This document shows positions 34,303 to 41,721 of a stretch of DNA of 64,000 bases, piece by piece. A program made the position numbers and the translations under genes. Within the stretch, counting starts at the first letter, position 1, and each line of letters starts with the position of its first letter. The stretch is from an uncultured Spirochaetaceae bacterium (GTDB taxonomy: Bacteria > Spirochaetota > Spirochaetia > Sphaerochaetales > Sphaerochaetaceae): the NCBI GenBank assembly GCA_944390015.1, contig CALXOL010000004.1, positions 1-64,000 on the forward strand. The letters are read 5' to 3'. The notes beneath the pieces were generated by a model. That model worked only from the letters and a program-made list of their open reading frames with translations. It did no database searches and was not told where the DNA came from.

Positions 34303-35110
34303 AATTCTCACAGTTGATAATATTTCAAAGAACTTTGGAGGCGTAAAAGCTCTCAGTGGAGTTTCTACCGAGATAGAAAGAGGAACGATTCATTCTATCA
34401 TTGGCCCAAATGGATCAGGTAAGACCACTTTAATTAATGTTATTACTGGTTTTTATAAACCAGAGTCAGGAGCAATCTTATTCAATGGTGAGCATATGGA
34501 AGGGCTTAAGCCTCATATTATCGCTAGGAAAGGAATTGGAAGAACATTCCAGAATCTAAGATTATTCGATTCCATGACGGCTGAGGAGAATATTATTGTC
34601 GCTATGGAAAAGGATATGAAGGAAACGCTGTGGGGGGCTTTCGTAAATTCTCCTTCCATTAGGAATATAGAGAAGTCCGCAAAGGAAAAAGCTCATATTA
34701 TTTTAAAAAGACTGGAAATCGAGGATTTTGCAGATAGGCCTGTTGCCATGCTCCCCTATGGAACCCGGCGTCTTATTGAAATTGGTCGTGCTTTGGGATT
34801 AAATCCAGAAATTCTGATTTTGGATGAACCTGTAGCAGGTATGAACCCCGCAGAGAGTGAGAATCTTATGCGAATTATTAAGCTTCTCGTTGAGGAACAA
34901 AAGATAACAACCATCCTGATTGAACATGATATGAAGGTTGTTATGAATTATTCCGATGAGATTACTGTCATTAACAATGGCAAGCTTATTGCGCGTGGAG
35001 TTCCAAAAGATATTCAGTCGAATCCAGTTGTTATCCAGGCATATCTGGGGACAGGAAGAGCTGGGTCACAGGGAATAAAGGAGGAAACTGATGCCAGTAT
35101 TAAAAATTGA
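34292..35110 (+). CDS. Liv-type ABC transporter ATPase (LivG family)
   Basis: 272 residues. Walker A IIGPNGSGKTTLINVITGF, Q-loop in GIGRTFQNLRLF, Walker B PEILILDEPVAGMNP, switch LIEHDMKVVMNYSD. The usual LSYG-type signature is represented by MLPYGTRRLIEIGRALG, normal for LivG members. The C-terminal PVVIQAYLGTGRAG is the LivG tail. Overlaps livM by 11 bp and livF by 20 bp. Confidence 0.92.
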   Translation: MPDKILTVDNISKNFGGVKALSGVSTEIERGTIHSIIGPNGSGKTTLINVITGFYKPESGAILFNGEHMEGLKPHIIARKGIGRTFQNLRLFDSMTAEENIIVAMEKDMKETLWGAFVNSPSIRNIEKSAKEKAHIILKRLEIEDFADRPVAMLPYGTRRLIEIGRALGLNPEILILDEPVAGMNPAESENLMRIIKLLVEEQKITTILIEHDMKVVMNYSDEITVINNGKLIARGVPKDIQSNPVVIQAYLGTGRAGSQGIKEETDASIKN

Positions 35111-35804
35111 TAACTTAGATGTTGTATATAATAAGGTTATAACAGCTTTATCTAATGTTTCTATAGAAGTTGATCAGGGTGAGATTGTTGCCATCCTAGG
35201 AGCCAATGGTGCAGGGAAATCAAGTCTTTTAAAAACTATTTCTGGGCTTGTAAGGGCTGAAAAAGGTTCGATTTCTTATGAAGGCAAGGAAATTACCAGA
35301 ATGGCACCAAATCAGATTCTTAAGGATGGTATTGCTCAAGTTCCTGAGGGTAGAATGATTGTTCCCCATTTTACGGTAAAAGAAAACCTAGAAGTGGGCG
35401 CACACATTACTAACCGAAAGGCCATCAAAGATAATATCGATATGGTAGTCAATCTTTTTCCTATTCTTAAGGAACGTTATCTACAGTCTGCAGGAACACT
35501 CTCTGGTGGAGAACAGCAAATGCTGGCAATAGGGCGCGCTTTGATGTCTAATCCTAAGCTGTTACTTCTTGATGAGCCTTCTCTTGGTCTTGCTCCAGTT
35601 ATCGTTGATAAGGTTATGGAGATGATTAAAACCATCAATAGAGAGAGGGGAATTACCATAGTGCTTGTTGAACAGAATGCTTATATTGCTTTGGAAACAT
35701 CTAATAGGGCATATGTGCTTGAAAATGGAATCGTTTCTATGAGCGGTTTATCGAGTGAATTATTAAATAATCCTGAGCTTAAGAGTAAGTACTTAGCTGG
35801 GTAG
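35091..35804 (+). CDS. Liv-type ABC transporter ATPase (LivF family)
   Basis: 237 residues. Walker A ILGANGAGKSSLLKTISGL, QVPEGRMIVPHFTVKENL, signature GTLSGGEQQMLAIGRALM, Walker B PKLLLLDEPSLGLAP, switch LVEQNAYIALETSNRAYVLE. These are standard LivF features. The start lies 20 bp inside livG. After its stop, 10 bp separate it from the first RraA-family gene, so the importer and the enzymes are one unit. Confidence 0.92.
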   Translation: MPVLKIDNLDVVYNKVITALSNVSIEVDQGEIVAILGANGAGKSSLLKTISGLVRAEKGSISYEGKEITRMAPNQILKDGIAQVPEGRMIVPHFTVKENLEVGAHITNRKAIKDNIDMVVNLFPILKERYLQSAGTLSGGEQQMLAIGRALMSNPKLLLLDEPSLGLAPVIVDKVMEMIKTINRERGITIVLVEQNAYIALETSNRAYVLENGIVSMSGLSSELLNNPELKSKYLAG

Positions 35805-35814
35805 GGGGGTAAAT

Positions 35815-36474
35815 ATGTTAGATAGTACTACAAGACAGAGACTTTGGAATCTTTCGACTACAAATCTTTCAGATGCAATTGATGCACTTGGATATAAAGG
35901 GGCAACTTTTGGTATTGTGCCTATGTGGCATACGATGACCAAGATTGTGGGACCAGCTGTGACTGTAAAGATGACAGCAGCTGGAGAAACAAAAGGGAAA
36001 CATCATCTTGGAGTGTCTGCAATTGCAGCGGCAGAGAAGGGAGATGTTATTGTTATTGATAATGGAGGAAGAATTGATACTTCCTGTTGGGGTGGTATTC
36101 TTACTAATGGCGCAATGATGAAAGGTATATCGGGCGTTGTTATTGATGGAGCATGTCGCGATGTCGATGAATTTGTCGAGTGTGGGTTTAATGTATATGC
36201 TCGTGGATCTGTTGTCGCTACGGCACGAGGCCGAATTATGGAAGAAGCAACCAATGTGATGATTCAGTTCGCAGGTGTACAGGTGCGTCCTGGTGACATT
36301 GTTGTAGGAGACAAGAGTGGTGTCGTTATAATTCCAATCGAACATTTAGATGAAGTCATTGAAAAAGCAGAACAGCTTGAAGCAAAAGAAGAGGCGATGA
36401 TTAAAGAGATAAAAGCCGGAGTTCCTATGCTCGAAGTTGATTCCAAGTTCAACTATGAACGTATGCTTAAGTGA
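35815..36474 (+). CDS. RraA-family aldolase/decarboxylase-like protein 1
   Basis: 219 residues, preceded by GTAGGGGGG. The family includes RraA (RNase E inhibitor) and 4-hydroxy-4-methyl-2-oxoglutarate/4-carboxy-4-hydroxy-2-oxoadipate aldolases, which also decarboxylate oxaloacetate. Seen here: TNLSDAIDALGYKGATFGI, VIDNGGRIDTSCWGGILTNGA, and the metal/pyruvate-binding VVIDGACRDVDEFVE in which the catalytic Arg-Asp pair is kept. With that pair intact an aldolase or decarboxylase is more likely than an RNA-related role. First of three tandem paralogues that differ clearly from each other. Confidence 0.85.
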   Translation: MLDSTTRQRLWNLSTTNLSDAIDALGYKGATFGIVPMWHTMTKIVGPAVTVKMTAAGETKGKHHLGVSAIAAAEKGDVIVIDNGGRIDTSCWGGILTNGAMMKGISGVVIDGACRDVDEFVECGFNVYARGSVVATARGRIMEEATNVMIQFAGVQVRPGDIVVGDKSGVVIIPIEHLDEVIEKAEQLEAKEEAMIKEIKAGVPMLEVDSKFNYERMLK

Positions 36475-36483
36475 GGAAAAAAA

Positions 36484-37113
36484 ATGGATAATGTTCTTGA
36501 TAGATTTGACAAAATACCTCTTGGCAATATATGTGATGCAAATGGAAAAGTCGGTGCGATGGATTATGGTATTAGACCAATTGATCACTCAAAGCGCCTT
36601 TCTGGATATGCCTATACGGTAAAAGGACATCCCGGCGACAACGTATCCATCCATATGGCTATGCTTGAGGCTCCTAAGGATTCTGTTTTAGTTGTTGATA
36701 TGAATGGTTACTGTAAAGGTGGTCATTTTGGGGAAATAATGGCTACTGCTTGTCTTGAACACGGTATCAGAGGACTGGTGATTGATGGATCCGTGAGAGA
36801 TGCTCAGGATATTGAAGATGTTGGTTTTCCTGTTTTTGCAAGAGGAATTTGCCCTAACGGAACAACTAAATATGATGTGGGAAAGCGTGGCATACCTATC
36901 GTTTGCGGCGGTGTTCAAGTTGAGACAGGCGACTTGATTATAGGAAGCAGAGATGGTGTCGTTGTTATCAAAAAAGATAGGATTTCGGATGTCCTTACAA
37001 AAGCAGAAGCAATTATGCACAAGGAAGAAGAAATAATTATCCAGTTAAAAGAAGGGATGACAACAGCTGATGTATATAGGTTTCCTGCATTGGAAAAAGA
37101 AAGGAGTAAATAA
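36484..37113 (+). CDS. RraA-family aldolase/decarboxylase-like protein 2
   Basis: 209 residues. FDKIPLGNICDANGKVGAMD replaces the usual 'TT-x-SDALD' start. VVDMNGYCKGGHFGEIMATA stands where paralogue 1 has GGRIDTSCWGG. LVIDGSVRDAQDIEDVGFPV keeps the Arg-Asp active-site pair. It is the most divergent of the three and lacks the Trp of the CWG motif, which suggests a different substrate. The stop at 37111-37113 is followed at once by the ATG of paralogue 3. Confidence 0.82.
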   Translation: MDNVLDRFDKIPLGNICDANGKVGAMDYGIRPIDHSKRLSGYAYTVKGHPGDNVSIHMAMLEAPKDSVLVVDMNGYCKGGHFGEIMATACLEHGIRGLVIDGSVRDAQDIEDVGFPVFARGICPNGTTKYDVGKRGIPIVCGGVQVETGDLIIGSRDGVVVIKKDRISDVLTKAEAIMHKEEEIIIQLKEGMTTADVYRFPALEKERSK

Positions 37114-37785
37114 ATGGCTGTCAAAAGTTGCATAACAAAGGAAATGATTGAAGAATTTAGAGCCTTAGATACCTGCTGTGTCTCTGACGCTATGGATAAA
37201 CTAGGACTCTATGCAGGTTTGCTAGGCGTAAACTGTGTTTTGACAGATAAGAAAATCTGTGGATTAGCATTTACGGTTCATTATAGGCCTTGTGGTACGG
37301 AAAAAGGTACTGTTGGGGATTTCCTTGATGATGTTGAGAGTGGGGAAGTTGTTGTAATCGACAATGCAGGAAGGTTAAATTGCACTGTCTGGGGAGACAT
37401 AATGTCCATAATGGCAACTCAAAAAGGGATTGAAGGAACTGTTATTGATGGAGTATGCAGAGACTTACCTACAGTAAGAAGCCTTGGATACCCTATTTTT
37501 TCAAAAGGACATTATATGGTGACAGGAAAGGATCGTGTTGAAGTAGATTACATAAATCAGCCAGTTGCCATTAGCAGTGTTGTTGTCCAGCCTGGAGATC
37601 TTATTTTAGGTGATGACACAGGTGTTGTATGCGTTCCGCAAGAAAAAGCGCAAGAAGTTTTGAATATTGCGAAAAACATAGAAGAAAAAGAATCTTGTAT
37701 TGTTAAGTATATTTCCGAGGGAGTGTCACTAAAAGAGGCACGCAAACGCACAGGATACCATCATCTTCAGACCCATTGTGAATAA
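37114..37785 (+). CDS. RraA-family aldolase/decarboxylase-like protein 3
   Basis: 223 residues. LDTCCVSDAMDKLGLYAGLL at the N-terminus, VIDNAGRLNCTVWGDIMSIM in the glycine loop, TVIDGVCRDLPTVRSLGYPI with the Arg-Asp pair, GDDTGVVCVPQEKA at the C-terminal strand. The Shine-Dalgarno AAAGGAG is inside the previous coding end. RraA enzymes act as homotrimers or hexamers of identical subunits; three genes in a row could give separate enzymes or a mixed trimer (speculation). A pyruvate- or oxaloacetate-releasing last step of the pathway would fit at least one of them. Confidence 0.83.
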   Translation: MAVKSCITKEMIEEFRALDTCCVSDAMDKLGLYAGLLGVNCVLTDKKICGLAFTVHYRPCGTEKGTVGDFLDDVESGEVVVIDNAGRLNCTVWGDIMSIMATQKGIEGTVIDGVCRDLPTVRSLGYPIFSKGHYMVTGKDRVEVDYINQPVAISSVVVQPGDLILGDDTGVVCVPQEKAQEVLNIAKNIEEKESCIVKYISEGVSLKEARKRTGYHHLQTHCE

Positions 37786-37798
37786 AGGAGAGTAGAGA

Positions 37799-39013
37799 AT
37801 GAGACTGACAAAAGAAGAACAAAAAATGCTTAATGGAGAATATGGTGCTACAGTCCAAAAGTGCATGAAGGTTCTCGTTAAGCTCGGTGAGATTTATGGC
37901 GCAGAATGTATGGTTGAAGTAAAAAGTGTACATTCTCCTGGGGTTTCCTATAGAGTGGCAGGAGATGCTGGGCTGGGCTATGTTGTAGATGCTAGCGCAG
38001 ATGCTAAATTTAAAATTCCATGCACTCTAAATACGATTGGAATTGATGAAGATGCATGGAAAGAAATTGGATTTGATGAATATTTTGCTTCGCAGCAAAT
38101 CAAGCTTTCGGATGCGTACAAGAAGATGGGGGCAATCCCATGTAACACATGTACCCCATATCTTGTAGGTTCTATTCCAATGCAGGGAGAACATGTTGCT
38201 TGGGGTGAGTCCTCGGCGATTGCCTTTGTAAATTCTGTTTTAGGTGCAAGAACAAATAGAGAAGGTGGCCCTACTGCACTTGCCGCAGCTGTATGTGGAA
38301 GAGTTCCTAAGTATGGTCTTCATCTTGATGAGAACCGCAAAGGAACTTGTCACATTGACGTTCAAGTCCCTCTTAATAGCGATAAAGATTATGCCGCACT
38401 TGGCTATTTCGTCGGTAGCGTTGTGGGACAGGGAGTTCCTGTAATTACTGGGGTGAAAGAGCGTCCATCAATAGATAACTTTAAAACATTGGGTGCAGCT
38501 GCAGCATCTGCGGGTGCTGTTGCTCTCTATCATGTTGTTGGGTTTACTCCTGAGGCTCCAACTTATGAAGCAGTTGTTAATATAGAGTTAGAGACTGTCG
38601 TTTTCGGACAGGATGAATATGATAAAGTGTGCAGTAAGTTTGCTCAGAAGGGTGATATTGACTTTGTTGTTATTGGATGCCCGCATGCTTCCATTTTAGA
38701 AATAGAGGCAGTCGCAAAACTTCTTGCAAATAAAAAGATAAAGACTGGATTCTGGATTTGTACGGCACGGCAGACAAAGAGTCTTGCGGATAGAATGGGG
38801 TATACAAAAAAACTGACAGATGCAGGTGTGGAAATTATATGTGATACTTGTCCTGTTCTTTGTCAGACTCTTACTCAAAGAAATTATAAGACAATTGCTA
38901 CTAATTCAGGGAAAATGGCGCATTATGCTCCTGGATTATGGCATCTGCAGCCCGTACTTTTAACATTAGAGGAATGTGTGAAAGTAGCATTGGAAGGAAA
39001 GTGGGAGGACTAA
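37799..39013 (+). CDS. Aconitase X catalytic (large) subunit
   Basis: 404 residues, the DUF521/AcnX large subunit as a separate protein. Features: MRLTKEEQKMLNGEYGATVQ, Cys-rich loop IPCNTCTPYLVGSIP, HVAWGESSAIAFVNSVLGAR, TNREGGPTALAAAVCGRVP, and later FVVIGCPHASILEIEAVAKL and IICDTCPVLCQTL, whose Cys probably bind the Fe-S cluster. Characterised AcnX enzymes are cis-3-hydroxy-L-proline dehydratase (bacteria) and phosphomevalonate dehydratase (archaea). Neither pathway's other genes are here, so the substrate is open. GGAGAG precedes the ATG. Confidence 0.87.
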   Translation: MRLTKEEQKMLNGEYGATVQKCMKVLVKLGEIYGAECMVEVKSVHSPGVSYRVAGDAGLGYVVDASADAKFKIPCTLNTIGIDEDAWKEIGFDEYFASQQIKLSDAYKKMGAIPCNTCTPYLVGSIPMQGEHVAWGESSAIAFVNSVLGARTNREGGPTALAAAVCGRVPKYGLHLDENRKGTCHIDVQVPLNSDKDYAALGYFVGSVVGQGVPVITGVKERPSIDNFKTLGAAAASAGAVALYHVVGFTPEAPTYEAVVNIELETVVFGQDEYDKVCSKFAQKGDIDFVVIGCPHASILEIEAVAKLLANKKIKTGFWICTARQTKSLADRMGYTKKLTDAGVEIICDTCPVLCQTLTQRNYKTIATNSGKMAHYAPGLWHLQPVLLTLEECVKVALEGKWED

Positions 39014-39016
39014 AAA

Positions 39017-39427
39017 ATGCAGAAGACATTTATGTTAAAAGGCCGTTGTATTGTTGAAGGAAAAGCAGAAGGCTATGCATTAGTCACTAAGGATTGTATC
39101 TCTTTTATGGGCACTGTTAGTCCGAAAACAGGACAGATCATAGAAAGAAAACATGAGATTGAGGGTGAGTATCTTAAGGATCGGATTCTTGTGTTTCCTC
39201 AGTCAAAAGGATCTACTGGCGGATCTTATATGTTGTATGATGTCGTTAAAAATGGTGTAGGGCCAAAAGCCATCATAAACAGGGCTGCGGAATCTGTTGT
39301 GACAATCGGTGCCATTGTTTCAGATCTTCCTATGGTTGATCAGATTGATATAAATCAAATCAAAACAGGCGATTATCTCAAAGTTGATGCGACTGCAGGA
39401 ACTGTCGAGGTAACAAGGGAGGAATAA
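39017..39427 (+). CDS. Aconitase X small (swivel) subunit
   Basis: 136 residues, the DUF126 swivel domain of AcnX. KGRCIVEGKAEGYALVTKDC, ISFMGTVSPKTGQIIERKH, LVFPQSKGSTGGSYMLYDV (the SKGSTGGS substrate-carboxylate loop) and KAIINRAAESVVTIGAIVSD are all typical. It begins 3 bp after the large subunit and the two must act together. In many bacteria the two parts are fused; here they are separate, as in archaeal and type IIb enzymes. Confidence 0.88.
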   Translation: MQKTFMLKGRCIVEGKAEGYALVTKDCISFMGTVSPKTGQIIERKHEIEGEYLKDRILVFPQSKGSTGGSYMLYDVVKNGVGPKAIINRAAESVVTIGAIVSDLPMVDQIDINQIKTGDYLKVDATAGTVEVTREE

Positions 39428-39428
39428 A

Positions 39429-40370
39429 TTGAATAGCTTCGTTGCATCATTTAATGTCGTCGCTCCTTTGTTTATATTAATGGCAATTGGTTTTTGTATA
39501 AAAAGATTGGGACTGATTAATGATGCAACGATTAGGCAAATGGACTCTATTTCATTCAGGATTTTTCTACCTGTTATGCTTCTAAATAACATTATCATGA
39601 CTGATTTAGAGTCCGATTTTGATCATAATATTATCTGGTGGGGTACATTAATAAGTCTATTCCTTACTGCTTTCTCCTATGTTTTAGGATGTTTATTTGA
39701 ACAAGATAGGAGGAAAAGAAGTGCTCTTGTTCAATGTTTGTTTAGAAATAATTTTATGCTATTTAGTGCCTCTCTGGTGTTCTCTGTTTATTCAAAAAGT
39801 TCTTCTGCTTATGTATCAATTCTTCCATCTATAATCATACCGTTAAATAATGTGTTTGGCGTACTCGTGATGATGGCTATTGTAAAACATCAGCAGAGTT
39901 TATTAAAAACAATTAAAAGCATAGTTTTAAATCCATTTGTTTTAGCGTCATTCATTGGTTTTTTCATTTTGCTCATTGACCTTGATTTGCCTTATATTCT
40001 TAGAACAAGCATTTCTGATGTAAGTAAGATTGCAACACCTCTTCTATTTATACTCCTTGGTGCGGATCTAAATAGAAACGTTTCTAAAGATGCTCTTAGG
40101 GATATACTTTTTTGTATCAGCATTAAAATGATAGTATTCCCCGCATTATTTACTTTTATTATTGGGTATCTTGTAGGAATAAGGGGAGAAGAGTTATTAA
40201 TACTTTTTATCACTGTTATTACTCCTGCTGCTATCCCTGCTCAGGTTACTACAAGTGAGATGGGTGGTGATGGCGAACTGGCAGGACAGCTAATTGTTTC
40301 AACTACCGCAGTGTCAATGATTTTCATTTTTTTATGGCTTTCTTTATTTGGAATGATAGGTTGGCTGTAG
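39429..40370 (+). CDS. AEC (auxin efflux carrier) family transporter
   Basis: 313 residues with about ten membrane segments; TTG start preceded by AAGGGAGG at 39414-39421. Family text: VVAPLFILMAIGFCIKRLGL, RIFLPVMLLNNIIM, DISKIATPLLFILLGADLN-like (SDVSKIATPLLFILLGADL), and the last repeat TPAAIPAQVTTSEMGGDGEL. Bacterial AEC proteins move malonate, malate, lactate or other carboxylates. As the last gene of the operon it could export an acidic end product or import a second substrate. The following 94 bp hold only the terminator of the opposite operon. Confidence 0.82.
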   Translation: MNSFVASFNVVAPLFILMAIGFCIKRLGLINDATIRQMDSISFRIFLPVMLLNNIIMTDLESDFDHNIIWWGTLISLFLTAFSYVLGCLFEQDRRKRSALVQCLFRNNFMLFSASLVFSVYSKSSSAYVSILPSIIIPLNNVFGVLVMMAIVKHQQSLLKTIKSIVLNPFVLASFIGFFILLIDLDLPYILRTSISDVSKIATPLLFILLGADLNRNVSKDALRDILFCISIKMIVFPALFTFIIGYLVGIRGEELLILFITVITPAAIPAQVTTSEMGGDGELAGQLIVSTTAVSMIFIFLWLSLFGMIGWL

Positions 40371-40464
40371 TTTGTTTCTATTTATCTATTGTTACTATAA
40401 AAACTTAGTCATGTTTCTTTAATAAATTGATGTAGCTTTTATTGTTTGTATTTTATTATTTCTT

Positions 40465-40492
40465 AAAAAAAGTGCACCCCGAAGGATGCACT
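40465..40492 (-). terminator. Rho-independent terminator of the oad operon
   Basis: Minus strand AGTGCATCC-TTCG-GGGTGCACT (one G-T, UUCG tetraloop) followed by seven T. It lies 24 bp after the oadB stop. The plus-strand side lacks a T-run, so it may not stop the AEC operon. Confidence 0.88.
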
Positions 40493-40515
40493 TATTATCC
40501 GGTTTTTCCTCTTTA

Positions 40516-41709
40516 TCAGAGAGCTGCCATCATCGTAGGAACAACTGAGATAAGCACACCAGCTGCTACTGCGCTTCCGATAACTCCAGATACGTTCGGT
40601 CCCATGGCATGCATGAGAAGGAAGTTCTGAGGATCCGCCTCCTGTCCAACTTTGCTTGATACACGGGCAGCCATTGGAACTGCAGATACTCCAGCAGATC
40701 CGATAAGCGGATTTGTCGGGTGCTTAGGATCAAGCTTGTTCATAAGCTTTCCAAGAAGAACACCACCTGCTGTTCCGACTCCGAATGCGACCATTCCAAG
40801 AAGGAGGATTCCGAGCGTCTCAAGGTTGAGGAACTTGTCCGCAGCCATCTTTGATCCTACAGAGAGTCCGAGGAAGATGGTTACAGTGTTCATGAGAGCG
40901 TTCTGCATAGTATCGGAAAGTCTTCCGATTACTCCACACTCCTTAGCCAGGTTTCCGAACATGAGAGCTCCGATAAGAGGACATGCTGAAGGAAGAAGAA
41001 CAGCACAAGCTGTGATTACCATGATAGGGAATACGATCTTCTCAAGTTTGCTTACAGGTCTGAGCTGATCCATCTTAATCTTTCTTTCCTTCTCTGTCGT
41101 AAGAAGTCTCATGATAGGTGGCTGGATGATAGGAACCAAGGCCATGTATGAATAAGCCGCAACTGCGATTGAGCCGAGGTAATCCGGGGCAAGGCGGCTT
41201 GTTACGTAGATAGCCGTAGGTCCATCAGCACCTCCGATGATACCGATTGATGATGCGACATTGAGATCGAAGTTGATTCCAGGCAGGAATGAGAGAAGCA
41301 GAGCTCCAATGAGTGCTGTGAAGATTCCGAGCTGTGCGGCTGCGCCGAGAAGGAGTGTCTTCGGATTCGCGATAAGTGGTCCGAAGTCCGTCATGGCTCC
41401 AACACCCATGAAGATGAGTACAGGGAAGAGTCCTGACTCGATTCCTGCATCGTAGAGAACCTTGATGAATCCGGCATCCCCACTGACTGGATCAATACTT
41501 GCGATATAAGCAAACGGGATGTTTGAAAGGATACAACCCATTCCGATTGGAATGAGGAGTAGGGGTTCAAATCCCTTCTTTATGGCAAGATAGAGGAGCA
41601 CAAAGCCTACGAGGATCATCAAGGCATTCCCCCATCCTCCATTCTGCATGAACCCGACGATACCCGTCGTGTTCCATAGCGATATTGCGCCTTCAATAAT
41701 AGCTTCCAT
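40516..41709 (-). CDS. oadB: Na+-translocating oxaloacetate decarboxylase, beta subunit
   Basis: 397 residues, integral membrane carrier of the sodium pump. Diagnostic [20 protein letters not shown] with the Na+-binding Asp lies near residue 150. [20 protein letters not shown] and the C-terminal GNAAAIGA-like [18 protein letters not shown], with [18 protein letters not shown], match the family. It couples decarboxylation of carboxybiotin to Na+ export. AGGAG precedes the ATG. Last gene of the oadGAB operon; close match also to glutaconyl- and methylmalonyl-CoA decarboxylase beta subunits, but the alpha subunit fixes the oxaloacetate assignment. Confidence 0.94.
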   Translation of the reverse strand: MEAIIEGAISLWNTTGIVGFMQNGGWGNALMILVGFVLLYLAIKKGFEPLLLIPIGMGCILSNIPFAYIASIDPVSGDAGFIKVLYDAGIESGLFPVLIFMGVGAMTDFGPLIANPKTLLLGAAAQLGIFTALIGALLLSFLPGINFDLNVASSIGIIGGADGPTAIYVTSRLAPDYLGSIAVAAYSYMALVPIIQPPIMRLLTTEKERKIKMDQLRPVSKLEKIVFPIMVITACAVLLPSACPLIGALMFGNLAKECGVIGRLSDTMQNALMNTVTIFLGLSVGSKMAADKFLNLETLGILLLGMVAFGVGTAGGVLLGKLMNKLDPKHPTNPLIGSAGVSAVPMAARVSSKVGQEADPQNFLLMHAMGPNVSGVIGSAVAAGVLISVVPTMMAAL

Positions 41710-41721
41710 TATCTGCTCCTA

